DNA of 32,096 nucleotides from Paramacrobiotus richtersi (Eukaryota; Tardigrada; Eutardigrada; Parachela; Macrobiotidae), in the NCBI GenBank assembly GCA_034698045.1, contig JAQGAU010000278.1:1-32096 (forward strand), given 5' to 3'. The notes below the pieces were generated by a model, which did no database searches, was not told where the DNA came from, and saw nothing but the letters and a program-made list of their open reading frames with translations. The translations under genes and the position numbers were made by a program. This document shows, in pieces, positions 13,275 to 24,900 of the stretch; position 1 is the stretch's first letter, and every line of letters starts with the position of its first letter.

Positions 13275-13987
13275 ATTTGGAATTTAATAGAATAGTACTA
13301 ACTTTTCCGGAGATCCAGATTTTCGCTGCATAAAATGAAAAAATTCAGGAAAGCGTAAATCAGTAAAAATGCAGTCTTCAAGTGAAGCTTCCAAAGATTC
13401 AAACTGGTTCTTAAATCTTATGTAGGAAAATACCTAGTAAACGGTAAACTGAAGATCAAGAATTAGTCGATTGAAGTCTTACAAAATATAAATAGTACTG
13501 TAATTTACACGATGGAAAAATCTTGCAGCGAAAAAATCAAGTGCTTTCACTAAACTCAGTAAAACTCATCCAAAAGTGACTGCAGTTCGTGACGTCGACA
13601 GGCAAGAAAAAGGCGGATAACTTAATTCGCAAAGCGAGGCAACCATTCGATACTGGGACGCTCCCGAGCTAAGCTGCGGCCACGTGACTTCTGGCAAGTG
13701 GTACTCGCACAATCGCTGGCAATCGGCAGATAGTAATCAGATTTTTTGCGAGTCTGCCGTCTGCGTCATCTGCGACTCTTCTGAGTCTTTTCAACAGAAA
13801 TTTTCTTTCCGCTTTAACTGCACGTTCTAAAACATTACGTTTGCCTGCTTTCTGCATGAATTCGCTCAGTAACTCGGTTTGTTTTTTGACGATAGTTAAA
13901 AGTGGACGTAAGATTCTTATTTTATAACTTGAGAATCAGTTATGATCGTATGATTTCCTTATCCACGTGCACGGACTCCAGTAGAGA
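13275..13987. promoter_or_regulatory. Head-to-head upstream region shared by Claspin (-) and MATH-BTB copy A (+)
   Basis: The Claspin ATG (13274, minus) and the start of BTB copy A (13988, plus) diverge from this 0.7 kb stretch, so promoters for both genes must lie here or nearby. CACGTG E-box-type palindromes occur near 13681 and 13964. The BTB-proximal half recurs upstream of copy B (about 15788-16243). The Claspin-proximal half recurs behind the Notch gene (about 27245-27640). No TATA box is compelling. Confidence 0.5.
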
Positions 13988-15386
13988 ATGGCTTGCAGCT
14001 CGCAGTCGGGTATCGTCGTGAACGAACGAATGGATCTGGAGACTACACGATTCACCCTGAAGCTGGCCATCAACAATTTGAAAAAACTGAGAAAGAAGTC
14101 AGAAATCACAACAGCCTTGGAATCACCATGCGGGAACTGGGACAAAATGCCTTACAAGGGCGCTGGCGAATCTGTGTTAATCCGTGTTTCACGAAGACTG
14201 AGGGAGATGTCCAGAAGTCTTCCGTCGGAGTTTTCTTATCCCTCACCGATGTGCATGTGGAATCAGTCTCCTACACAAACGATAAACCTGTGGACGCCGA
14301 ATTTGTGATCCGGTATAGTTTGTGATTTTCGATCTTGGTACAACATTCTAGTATTGTACGGGCCGCGGTTCTACCCGCGGAAACAGGTTACTTATTTAAA
14401 TTTTAAGGGGCTTCGCCGTTTCTAGCTTCAAATATAATTATGTCGATAATTCTGTCCGTCTTTCTCTGAAATAAAGCGAATATTCAACACAGCCTAACGA
14501 CAGTTTGATGAGATTTCGGCATAACTAAATTTTATTAATTATTTACGCGTATTTGCCCCATTTTTGCAGTGTGTGTACCGGAAAAGAAGCCAAGGTGATC
14601 GCTTCCCAACGTCCAGTAGAGCACACATTTTGTCCCAAGGAATCGAGCTGGGGATTTCCGACCCTGCTTTCCCATGATTCTCTATTTGGCGACGACAAAA
14701 AGCCAGGATCCCTTAAAGACGATTGCCTCGCTGTTGTCATTGAGGTGATGATGTATGTTGGAGGGCCGAAGGTGGTCAGTGTTCGGGACATCGTAACAGC
14801 AGATTCGTCCAAGCGTTACCAGCAGTTCGCACGACGCCAGGCTAAAGCTCTGGCTTCGAATGAGCGTCCGCAGTGCTCCGATTTCGAAATCCATTCCAAT
14901 GATGGACAAGTTTTTCCGACCTATCGCGCACTCTTAATCAGCCATTCTCCAGTCTTTGCGGCCATGCTGTCACATAATTCGAAAGAAAACCAGCTGTCAT
15001 TCTGTGAACTGAAGGATATTGACGGGGAAACAGTGATTGTGCTGCTCCGTTACGTGTATGGATGCGATACGAGAAAGGTCACCGTTAAGAATGCGGAGAA
15101 GGTGCTGATCATGGCGGATAAGTATGAGATTCTGGATTTGTGTGCCGTGTGCGAGGACATTTTGGCGCAGAATGTCACCGTGGAGAATGCCGTGCATTAC
15201 CTGGTGTTGGCCAGTCAGCGGAAGCTGGATACGTTGCAGGAAGCGGCCTTGAACGTGATCCCGGATAATATGGGTACGGTGTTGAAGAATGGGGCACTTC
15301 AGGAGGTCTTGTAGTTTGACCCGGAGCTGATCCAGACCATCATGGAACACTGCTCGAAAAAGATCCGCCGTAATGACATGGCTTGA
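13988..15386 (+). pseudogene. MATH-BTB protein copy A, decaying (SPOP/TDPOZ-like)
   Basis: The exons are 13988-14321 and 14570-15314, homologous to copy B. Exon 1 starts MACSSQSGIVVNERMDLETT. Relative to copy B, one base is missing shortly after KKS in the MATH domain (near 14100), so the rest of the MATH exon continues in another frame (MRELGQ ... VIRYS). In exon 2 a TAG (15312-15314) replaces the Gln codon of copy B; similarity continues about 24 codons to a TGA at 15384-15386. The BTB domain itself (DFEIHSNDGQVFPTYR to the VENAVHYLVLASQ region) is intact, so a BTB-only product from an internal start remains possible. Its intron is 248 bases against 49 in copy B. Known role of the family: substrate adaptors for cullin-3 ubiquitin ligases. 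I favour a pseudogene. Confidence 0.7.
14338..14540. repeat. About 200-base extra segment in the copy A intron
   Basis: The copy B intron is 49 bases; this one is 248, and the excess lies here. The segment opens with an inverted pair GTACAA (14338-14343) and TTGTAC (14354-14359), then two CCGCGG blocks (14363-14368, 14375-14380), then AT-rich DNA. It has no coding potential. It may be an inserted element, or copy B may have lost it. Borders are approximate. Confidence 0.35.
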
Positions 15387-15787
15387 GCTGGCTGTGCTGT
15401 TCGAACGTCGTACGTGAGATTCTCCTACCATATAGTTGGGAACAGTAACATTATTGTATTATGGATCTCCTGACGAAGCTCATGACGTGCTGTTTGGGAT
15501 TCCTTCTGCGGCACACAATTTTTAATGTTTCTGATTTTGTGTTACTGTACTTGATTTTTGCAGTGAGTTTGAGCGTTCGGTACGTGTCTACTGTACAGTT
15601 TAGTGATACGTCGGTACTGTGTGATTTTTCTGCGCCTTTTGTTTGAGGTACAAAACTTGATAATAAATTAACTGATAGTGCGGTTTTGAACTTACTTAAC
15701 TTGTAATTACTAACTTAACTTACTTAAACCCCACTTGGCAAATTAAATAGTAACCAAACAAACGAATGAACATAAGCTTACAATTTA

Positions 15788-17650
15788 AGGGTTCGGTTAC
15801 CGCGAGGCAACCATTACAATTCAATATTGGGACGGCTCACGTAACTGCCCCGCACCACAAAGAACCCCCATAGGGCTGGAGAGAGCGCCAGCAGCCGCTT
15901 GAAGCTGTTAACGTTATGACCAGACTTCTAGTTCTGAGATTTCGCGTGTTATTGTTCTGGGCCACGAGAAGATTGTTGTGAGTCTCAGAGTCTGCGATTC
16001 TTTTCCGACACAAATGAGTGACTTATTAGTCCCTTCCTACAAAAAACTTATACTTAACTGTACGTTCCTAAAACGTTACCGTTGACCTGCTTTCTGGATA
16101 AATTCGCTCTGTAAATCACCTTATCCGTTTGCTTCTGCGTAATAGTAACAAGCGATAGTCCTGTGGCAGAATTCAGGTACCTACTTATGATTGACCATAA
16201 CTTGGGATCTTATTATTATTCTTATGATTTTATTGAGTAGAGAATATGGCTTGCAGCTCGCAGTCGTGTGTAGACTGTAGTCGTGAACGAACAAATGGAT
16301 CTGGAGACTACACGATTCTCACTGAAATGGACGATCAACAAGTTCAAACAACTTCGAAAGAAGTCACAACATATTCACAGCGTCGGAATCATCATGCGGG
16401 AACTGGGACAGGATGACTTTCAAGGACGCTGGCGTATGATTGTTAATCCGTGTTACACGAAGACTGAAGGCATCAAAAAGTGCTGCATTCAAGTTTTCTT
16501 ATGCCTCACCGATGCTAGTGTGGAATCCGTCTCCTTTACAAGCGATAAATCGGTGGATGCCGAATTTGTCGTCCGGTACAGTTTGTGATCTTGTCAGTGC
16601 ATGAAATTTTCTACTTTTGCTATCGTTTTGCAGTGTGAGTACGGGAAAAGAAGCCAGTCTTATCTTTTCTTCAAAAGATCCACTGGAGCATACCTTTTGC
16701 CGCCAGGAATCAACCTACGGATACCAGATGCTGATGTCTCATAACTGTCTTTTTGGCGACGACAAAAAGCCAGGGCTCCTTGAAGATGCTGTCCTCACCA
16801 TTGTCATGGATGTGACGATGTATGGAGCGCCGAAAGCAGCCAAAGCCCCGGAATTCGTTACAGCAGATTCGTCAGAGCGGTGCCAGCAATTCGTACGACG
16901 TCAGGCCGAAGCTGTGACTTCGAATCCCGGTCTGCAGTCCACCGATTTCAAAATCCATTCCAGTGACGGCCAGATTTTTCCAACCTACCGTATACTGTTA
17001 ATTAGCCACTCTCCAGTGTTTGCGGCCATGCTGTCACATAATTCGAAAGAAAACCAGTTTTCTCGCTGTGAACTGGAGGACATTGACGGGGAAACGGTGG
17101 GAGTGTTGCTCGATTACGTGCACGGATGCGATACTGGAAAGGTCACCGTCAGCAATGCGGAGAAAGTGCTGATCATGGCGGACAAGTACGAGATGCTGGA
17201 TTTGCGTGCCGTGTGCGAGGGGATCCTGACACAGAGTGTAACCGGGGAGAATGCGGTGCATTATCTTGTGTTGGCCAGTCAGCGCAAGCTGGACAAGCTG
17301 AAGGAAGCGGCATTAAATATGATTCCGAAGAATATGGGTACCGTGTTGAAGAATGGGGCACTGGAGGAGGCTTTGCAGTTTGATCCGCAGCTGGTGCAGA
17401 CCATCATGGAACACTGCTCGAAAAGGATGCGACTTAATCACACGGTGTGAAGGAATGTATTTCACCTACAGTAATGTTTGTCCTGAGATTCTCCTAACCC
17501 TGGAGTACAGTAGATCCTAGATGTGTAAGCTCATATTATCAAATACTGTTTTGACTTTCCTTCAGCCTTTTTGTGGCACATAGTTTTAGATGTTTTCGAT
17601 TTGAGGTTGATTTTCCATTGATATGAAACGTACGGTACATACTGATACTT
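15788..17650 (+). repeat. Tandem duplication unit B (BTB gene plus flanks)
   Basis: This is the direct repeat of unit A. The upstream region shares GAGGCAACCATT and the ctg(c/t)acgtt..ctaaaac block about 150-200 bases before the start. The 3' flank shares GAGATTCTCCTA and a diverged block near 17560-17600. The second half is the better preserved gene. Confidence 0.7.
16295..17450 (+). CDS. MATH-BTB protein copy B (SPOP/TDPOZ-like)
   Basis: The exons are 16295-16584 and 16634-17450, with a 49-base intron in phase 2. They give 368 residues. The MATH domain covers about residues 5-160 (KWTINKFKQL near its start, NPCYTK, AEFVVRYSF across the splice). The BTB/POZ domain covers about 195-300 (DFKIHSSDGQIFPTYR, LLISHSPVFAAML). 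A BACK-like C-terminus follows (NAVHYLVLASQRKLDKLKEA). By family, MATH binds substrate and BTB binds cullin-3, making a ubiquitin-ligase adaptor in nucleus or cytosol. The start is taken at MDLETTRF. The upstream ATG that matches copy A's start (16244-16246) is out of frame here because of a 7-base net insertion, so copy B has lost about 14 N-terminal residues. A close relative stands directly upstream. Confidence 0.8.
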
Positions 17651-18033
17651 CATGATTATACTTCTATTTTTGTCTGTATACACGTCAACGTGGGAATAAG
17701 TTGTGTGCGCATACATGCATGTACAATATCGTTAGTTCACGTAGTTGCATAGAAAACGAGGACACTGGAATCGGTCAACATTCAATATGTTTCAGGAAGT
17801 TCGAGTTTTCGTGACCTTTTTACAGTTCAGACCATTCGCGCAACACAATAACATAAGTATCAGAAAAATTAATCAGCACAATTTTCTAATCATAAAGACC
17901 ATGCTTTTATTGAGCGTACTAATGCTGGTCATCCTGCTCAGATTGCGAATCATGACTGTTTGTCAACAGGTTCCGGATTCCATCGATGCCTTTGCTACCT
18001 AGCTATTATGATGAGTGGCACGTGCACCCACAC
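17451..18033. other. Intergenic DNA after BTB copy B
   Basis: The left part is the 3' flank shared with copy A. A small frame at 17901-18002 begins with a hydrophobic run (MLLLSVLMLVILL) and ends after about 33 residues, but it has no supporting context. Nothing else is recognised. Confidence 0.4.
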
Positions 18034-18395
18034 GTAAGCATTTTTGACCCGGAGTTACGGATAAACACGAGTTTCATATCAGTATGATCTACTAATCTTG
18101 CTGAGTATTGGGCAATTTTAAAAAAATACCAAACTTAAACAGTGAAACGTTATGAATTTTCAAAGTTATCAACGCTTAACATATAGCGGTCTACTAGAAT
18201 CGGATCAAGATCGTAATCTTGCTGATCGTAACCTTCGCAAACGCTATGCTTAGCCAACTTAACTTTGAAAATTCATAACTTTTCACTGTTTGAGTTTGGT
18301 ATTTTTTTAAAAATTGCCCACTACCCACCGTATTTAGTAGATCATATTGATATGAACGGTGTATTTATTCGTAACTCCGAGTCAAAAATGCTTAC
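18034..18395. repeat. Foldback (inverted-repeat) element, about 155-base arms
   Basis: The left arm 18034-18188 begins GTAAGCATTTTTGACCC. The right arm 18242-18395 is its diverged reverse complement and ends in GCTTAC. They are separated by about 53 bases. Matching blocks run through both arms, including the A-run with TACCAAAC and the CAGTGAAA / GTTATGAATTTTCAAAGTTA segment. Neither side shows an obvious target-site duplication. I infer an old MITE-like element. The open frame at 18265-18507 lies in its right arm and is not a gene. Confidence 0.65.
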
Positions 18396-18953
18396 TTGGC
18401 AGTTGTGTAAAGTTGTAAACTATTTCGCCATCAAACAAATCGCATATACAGATGAAATGACAAAAATCCCGATAACCACCCATATAAAGATGTTCGTAAC
18501 CAGCTAAGATATCATTGTATTCCCGTCACCCCATTTAACCGTTCCTGGAAGATGGTTAAAAACACTAAAGGACAATTCCGCTGTTCTATCAGGTAACCGC
18601 CACCCACTGCGAGCTATCAGCTAGCTCCAGCGGCCAGCATGTGACATGTCCCATTATGATGTCACCTTGTGACCCATTTTCATAATCTGCACAAAGTAGA
18701 ATTACGACTTAACTGAGATTTACCAATTTTTCAGTTATTTGTTGAGAAGGACAATCCGGTTGACGGTTTGGTAGAAAACTGGCGAATTTTTCATTTGAAC
18801 CTTAACAGATGTCACGCGGATCACCTGACATAAGCGCGGCGGTGTCTTAATTTGTGATTTTGTCAATTGTCGTGTAGCTGCGCCCGATTCAGCGGACTTT
18901 CTCCTGGTTTACATTATCTTCAGAACGACGCTGCGGAGAACCCCAGATCAAGG
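18396..18953 (+). promoter_or_regulatory. Upstream region of the Notch gene
   Basis: This segment lies between the foldback element and the Notch start codon and must hold the 5' UTR and probably the promoter. I see no convincing TATA box or other motif. The frame of the Notch ATG is open upstream to about 18867, but the methionine at 18954 is the one followed by a signal peptide. Confidence 0.35.
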
Positions 18954-21900
18954 ATGACTTGGACGGTCCAAGCTATGGTGGTACTGGCGGGGTGTTATTA
19001 TGTTTCAGCAGCAGGTATGCCAGGTAAGGAAAAAATGTGGCGAATCGATTACTTTCGTAACCGGGTATCCGCATAGTTCGATGTGCGAGTGTACGATATG
19101 ATCGGTATGGCAGCGTGAGCGGGTTCATGGATGCATCCATAGAGAAAGATTTTTAGTTAGCATTCTGATATTACTACATTTCGGTCTGGTTAAGTATGTT
19201 GGTTTTAAGTACTGTGTCTGAACATTTGGGACTAAAACTAATTGCGAGCAAAAGCTACACCCTAATCACTCGACACGGGCCGGGACAACAACAATCGGCG
19301 ACGGGGAATCTAGTGGCGCTTACTTCAGAAGCTCCATTTTTGCACTACAGTACTCCTGAAAAGCTTTCTGCTCAGATGGTCCTGAAGGAGTCTGGCTGGG
19401 CTGCTCCAAACAGGAACGAGAATTGTGTGGTTTAGTCCTTATACTAATAAGTAATATAATTGACATAGCTTAGATTGGTGAGATACGACAGTGAGATCAG
19501 GGGAAGATGGCCTTGTTATTATAAACGGCTGACCAGCAATTGTTACGACGACAGTTTCCTGGTTAATTACATGTAGTACAACAGCTTTTGCTAAAGATTT
19601 GCGCTTACGCGGTCCGAGCTGAGTAAACGGGAATGCGGTACTGCCTGTGACCGAAATATCGTTTACCCATCCATGTACACGAGTATGTCGGACCTTTAGC
19701 CGCTGCTGTACAATCCTTTAAAAAAGTTTAATCATAAATCGTGAACCAAAAGTTTTCTTTGAACCGATTTTTGAAACTGGCACAAAACATGCTGTTTTCA
19801 TGAGGACGGCTCTTTAACTACCGAAGGTAATACAGCATCCCGTGTTGTCAGTTCAGGTCGCACATTCCCAAAATTTCTGTGATAAAACACAGTGATCAAT
19901 CGTCTTGAAGAAAATTAGACCGGTGTCGGAGGGAAGTTCATTGTTGTGCATGACAGGTTCCTGCCAAACCACTCCCTGTATGAACGGAGGAATATGTCTG
20001 AGAACCAGAGATTGCCAGTACGTGGAAGTTAAGTTAAATATTAAGTGATGGATTGATAATCCTTCCTGTCCAGGTGCCCAGATAGTCACGTAGGTAAATA
20101 TTGCCAACACGTGAATCCCTGCTACACAGCAACGCTGACCACGCGGCGCTGCTTCAACGGCGGCAACTGTACGGTGGATTTTCCCGGAAATGCTTTCGAC
20201 TGGCCGTCTAGGCGTTGGTCTTCCGACTGGCCGTCTAGCCGTTGGTCTGTCATCGACTCGATAACGGTCAAACCACGCTTCCGCTGTGAGTGTCGCCTGG
20301 GCTTCTCGGCGTCCCTCTGTGAGATTCCCATTCCAAATGTGTGCGATTCCGCTCCCTGCGAGAACGGCGGCCGGTGCAATTTGGTGTCGCTGACGGAGTA
20401 CACTTGCGAGTGTCGACATGGATACAGCGGAGAGAACTGCAGTAAGGTTAGTGCGGCTGTATCTTTATCGAAATATGTCCGAATTATTTAAAGCTACGAT
20501 TGAGTTCAGTTTTCCTCAGATTTTTCTTGCCTTTTTTCACTGTCATTCTTTCTTTATGAGAAACGTTTTTTTGGTTCGAGTGTCGAAGGCGGATGAAAAA
20601 TAGTGTATTGCTTACCCAACACCAGAGGTCCGGGTTAATTATCACAAAGTTTGCAGCTAAGGAGGTAATAACTGGGAAACGCCGTCGAAAATTATGAGAA
20701 TATTCGCGTATTCACTGACAGTTGGCCGACTTACGAGCGGCCCCAAAAGGGCAAGACCGTGCAGCGCTTCAGCATAATATTATCACGTTTTTAAATAGCT
20801 ATAGCCCAAACCATGCATGTATGATATCAGTCGATGATCCCAAGTGAATGGTCTACACTCTACAATAAACTTGATCCATCTTGTTATTAACTGTTTAATT
20901 TCAAATGTCACATCGCTTTACGGTCAAAAATTACGTGTGAAGTTAATGCGAACATGCTAATGCGAAATATTATTCAGCAACGCTTCTATTTCTGTAATGT
21001 TACGGTCGACAACCTTTTTATACACACGTACACTAATTTTCAAAAATATGACCTTCATTTAAAAAAAGTAAAAAATCAAAACTACATAAAACAGACCAAT
21101 ACCTAGGATGTATTCATAGCAGATAACCTCTGTAGGTGGATTACTGCGCCTCATCTCCGTGCCGCAACGGCGGAAGCTGCAAGAGCCTTGAAACCACCTT
21201 CCAGTGCCAGTGTCCCAAAGGCTTTAAAGGTGCAAAATGCGCCCACGACATCAATGAGTGTGTCAACCAGAATCCCTGCCAAGAAGGTGCCTGTGTTAAC
21301 ACCTACGGAAGCTACCGCTGCTACTGTCCCCGCGAGTACACCGGGCGGGACTGTGATCAAATGTACGTGACATGTGGAGCCAGCCAGTGTAAGAACGGGG
21401 GACGCTGTTTTACGGACAATCTAGATAAGTACACCATAAAGTGCGAGTGCCAGCCGGGATTTGCCGGAAAATACTGTGAGGTCAACACTGACCAGTGCGT
21501 GAGGAATTGGTGCGAGAACGGGGCCAAGTGTATTGGTAAGCACTTTAAGCAGAGATCGAACTGAATTGTCAATCCTTTTTTGATTGGTTGTCGGCTTTTA
21601 TCAGCGACATTCAATGTTTATTCAGAAGTGTTAAAGTAAGTCTTGTTTGTGTAACAGTAAAATAATGCGCAGTCAATCATAACAGCGGAAATTCCAATTC
21701 ATCAGCCGAGTAAAAATTTAATTGCATTTATACCTTTACAAATTTCAGCATTTAAGTGCATTTGAGTTCAGCTGAATATTGTATTTTGCACTACATTTCT
21801 AGGGTAAGTTGTGTTTTTGTTATATTCGATAAATTATTATCTATCATTTTGCTTATGAAGTCGTCACGTTATTCACAATTAGCTGTTTCAAATCACTGGC

Positions 21901-24900
21901 TTCCTGACATGGTCAGCTGCGAAGGACAGACACAGGTATGGAACCGGGGTGTTCTGGGTATCTACAGGCTCGACAACAGCGGTTGTGGATCCGGACGTTT
22001 ACAGTACTTTATTTTATGGCCCTATAGCCATTTCCTTTGAATAATTTTCTCTTTTCTTGAAGATGATTATTATAGTTTCCGCTTACTGATCTTTGTTATG
22101 TAGACAATTACGCTACGTTTGACTTAGCTGCCATAGTTAACGAAGGTTCGTTGTCCAGCATGTTTTGCAAGTGATTTGGTCTTTCGTAGACCACTGCATG
22201 GGTAATCACTGATTATGAGTGATTACTAATCACCAATCAGTCACTCATGGATCTTTGTCGGTTCGAGTTACGAAGCAGTAATTCGAGCTAATTAAATCTC
22301 ACCTTCCCTTGACACCTTGTGTTTTTTCGCATAGCTACTCATCTACTTCCATACACTTGAGCCTCACAAACGTTTCCATTGTCTCTTTTGCAGGCGCCGT
22401 TAAGGGCTACACCTGCCAGTGCCCGCCACAATTCACCGGCATGTACTGCGAGGAAGATGTGGACGAGTGCCAGCAGATCCCACAGCCCTGTAAGAACGGA
22501 GGGACCTGCTCGAACGCACACAATGGCTACTCGTGCCTGTGTCTCCCCGGGTTCAGCGGGAAGAACTGCGAGTCGAACAAGAACACGAGCTGCTCTCCTG
22601 TCGTGTGTCTGAACGGGGGCACGTGTCATGATCGGGGCAGTTCGTACTACTGCGAGTGTCCGCTGGGGAAGACGGGCTTGTTGTGTCATCTGGATGATGG
22701 ATGTGTTCCGAATCCCTGTCATGGGGGCGCCACATGTACGACCAGTATTGTGGATGGGACGTACGCGTGTTCGTGCCCGAAAGGGTTCAATGGGACGAAG
22801 TGCGATCGGGATATTAACGCGGAATGCACTACGGGTATGTGACATCGTGGAAAAACAAAAATCGGAAATGTTCATGTCGATCTTCGGGTCTTGGTGCTAT
22901 TGCGTACTCTGTAGATATGATAGATACTGTACGCCGATTCTTTTTGGTTCAATTGGACGAAGCACTGTCTAGCAATATTCACTGAGTATGATGTTGTTTT
23001 GAAGCCGTATTCAATGCAGTATATTATTGTGTCTGTGTGTGGTGAAAGATAATTCTGTTGTTGTTGCAGCGGAGAATATCTGCGAGCACAACGGACAGTG
23101 TCGCAAAACGCCGGACGGGTTCGCATGTGACTGTGCCAAGGGATATACTGGTTCGCGATGTGAGGCGCGCGTCAGCAAGTGTGTCGAGAATCCCTGTCAG
23201 AATGAAGGAACATGTTTCGATAAAGTCAGCGAATACGAATGTGCTTGCATGCCAGGTACGCGCAAACCGCAGACGGAAAAAAAGATTTTCTATCAACAAG
23301 ATTTTTTTATAGATTGTTTCATAAGACCTAGTGGTTAGTTGCGTTCGTATTGCAATATTAGCTGCCAATAAATTTGTACTAGTTTACTAAGGGTTCTTTT
23401 GAATTTCCAGCAGTTGGTTGTTTCGACTTGTGGATTGAGTTGGTACATAGACATGTTATTACTGCTTAAAATTCCCACAAGGATTGGAGTCGGAGAAATT
23501 GTTTTTCAACTAAGATTTTGTACAGTTCATACAGGTACACTATGTATACCGCATTGGAACAGGCTTTAAAGGGGTCAACTGTGAGACCAAGGTCAACGAA
23601 TGCCGGAACAGTCCTTGCTTGAACGGAGGGATCTGTCGGGATTTGATCAATCGTTACGAAGTAAGCATGCCCTTTTCTGTGTTTCCGTATTAGTTACAGT
23701 ACTAACTGCGATTGTGTTGTTGTGCATAGTGTGTTTGCCCGTTTGGCACAGACGGAACAAACTGCGAGATCATGAAAACCAACTGTGACCAATCCCCGTG
23801 TCGCAACGGCGCCACATGCTTGCAATTGCCTGCCGGTCTAAGACGCTGCCTGTGCCTACCCGGTAAGTCAGCATTCGGTCAGTTTTTGTACGAATTTTAT
23901 TGTAATAACATCGAGGCTGTTGTTTCTTTTGTCTGAGTCGAATTTGTGTTTTTCGGTCAGTTTTGTCATAATGACAGTGAATCTTTTTGAAAAATTCACA
24001 CACTGGTTTTGGTTTTTGTTATCACAAAAAAAAACGGTTTTGACCGTTTTGCACACCTTTCGGAAGCGGTACATGGACCTTCAGGTTTCGAACTTGAACT
24101 GCATGGTTTTCCTTTTAATTTAATATCCCAATGGCGTGGTTTATTCACGGTTTACGTAACTGTTTGTTGCTTGATAAAAAAGTCAGTTTTGTAGCTTATA
24201 ATTAGCACATAACCTCGCATGCTTCTATCGGTTGCTGGTTTGGTTTTGTGTATCCAAATGTTCACTGAGGTCTTTGAGACAGCACAGAGGCACTATGCTA
24301 CGATTGTGACGGTCATTACTAATTTAATAGTGTTATGCTACGGGCGAAGATAGTGAAGTTTAAACAACTAACTTTCCACAAATGAGTCTGAGAACTATCC
24401 CAGGTTTTCAAGGCGAGAACTGCGAAGAGAACATCAACGACTGCGCCACACTGCCCTGTATCCACGGCACCTGCATTGACGGCGTGAATAACTTTACCTG
24501 TCGCTGTCAAGCCGGTTACACGGGTCCTAGATGCCAGGAGAGCAGTGTCCAGTGCACCGAGCAGCCGTGCCGCAACGGCGGTCAGTGTGAAGGGCGCGTG
24601 GGAACCTATGTCTGCTACTGTCCAACTGGCTTCGCCGGTGAGTCTGAAATTAAAAGAAAGTTTGAGAAATTGACGTTATATGCTGCTTGACCAGCTGGAT
24701 CATTTGGCAATGGTCGGGTATTTTGAACTGGTAATTTCCGAATGTAATATACTAACAACCATGAGGGCACTGAATTTGCATTCGAAATTTAGTCTTGCTC
24801 GAGTTTTTCCGGCATTTCGAAATTATAAATTGGCAGTTTGAAGTACTGGGTTCGTTTCTGCGGTGTAAAACATTTGCTGAATATGTAGTGTTACCGTTAG

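Larger units (their letters stand above)
13612..15650 (+). repeat. Tandem duplication unit A (BTB gene plus flanks)
   Basis: This unit is similar to 15788-17650 over its whole length: the upstream segment beginning near GAGGCAACCATT, the two-exon MATH-BTB gene, and the 3' flank beginning GAGATTCTCCTA. The copies lie about 2.2 kb apart in direct orientation. Outer limits are approximate. Confidence 0.7.

Noticed and set aside
13669-13857. Basic minus-strand frame between Claspin and BTB copy A
   Set aside because: It is not conserved as a frame in the duplicated upstream region of copy B, so it is probably not coding.
17901-18002. 33-codon hydrophobic small frame, considered as a secreted micropeptide
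   Set aside because: It is short, isolated, without promoter or conservation evidence, and next to a repeat element.
19853-20419. Minus-strand open frame of 188 codons
   Set aside because: It lies opposite Notch exons 2-3, which have EGF cysteine patterns and agreeing splice phases; the minus reading has no domain.
22202-22226. Short inverted repeat GTAATCACT ... AGTGATTAC in a Notch intron
   Set aside because: Nine-base stems are common in 32 kb of AT-rich DNA.
22339-22875. Minus-strand open frame of 178 codons
   Set aside because: It is the antisense of Notch exon 5; GC-rich EGF coding leaves the other strand open.
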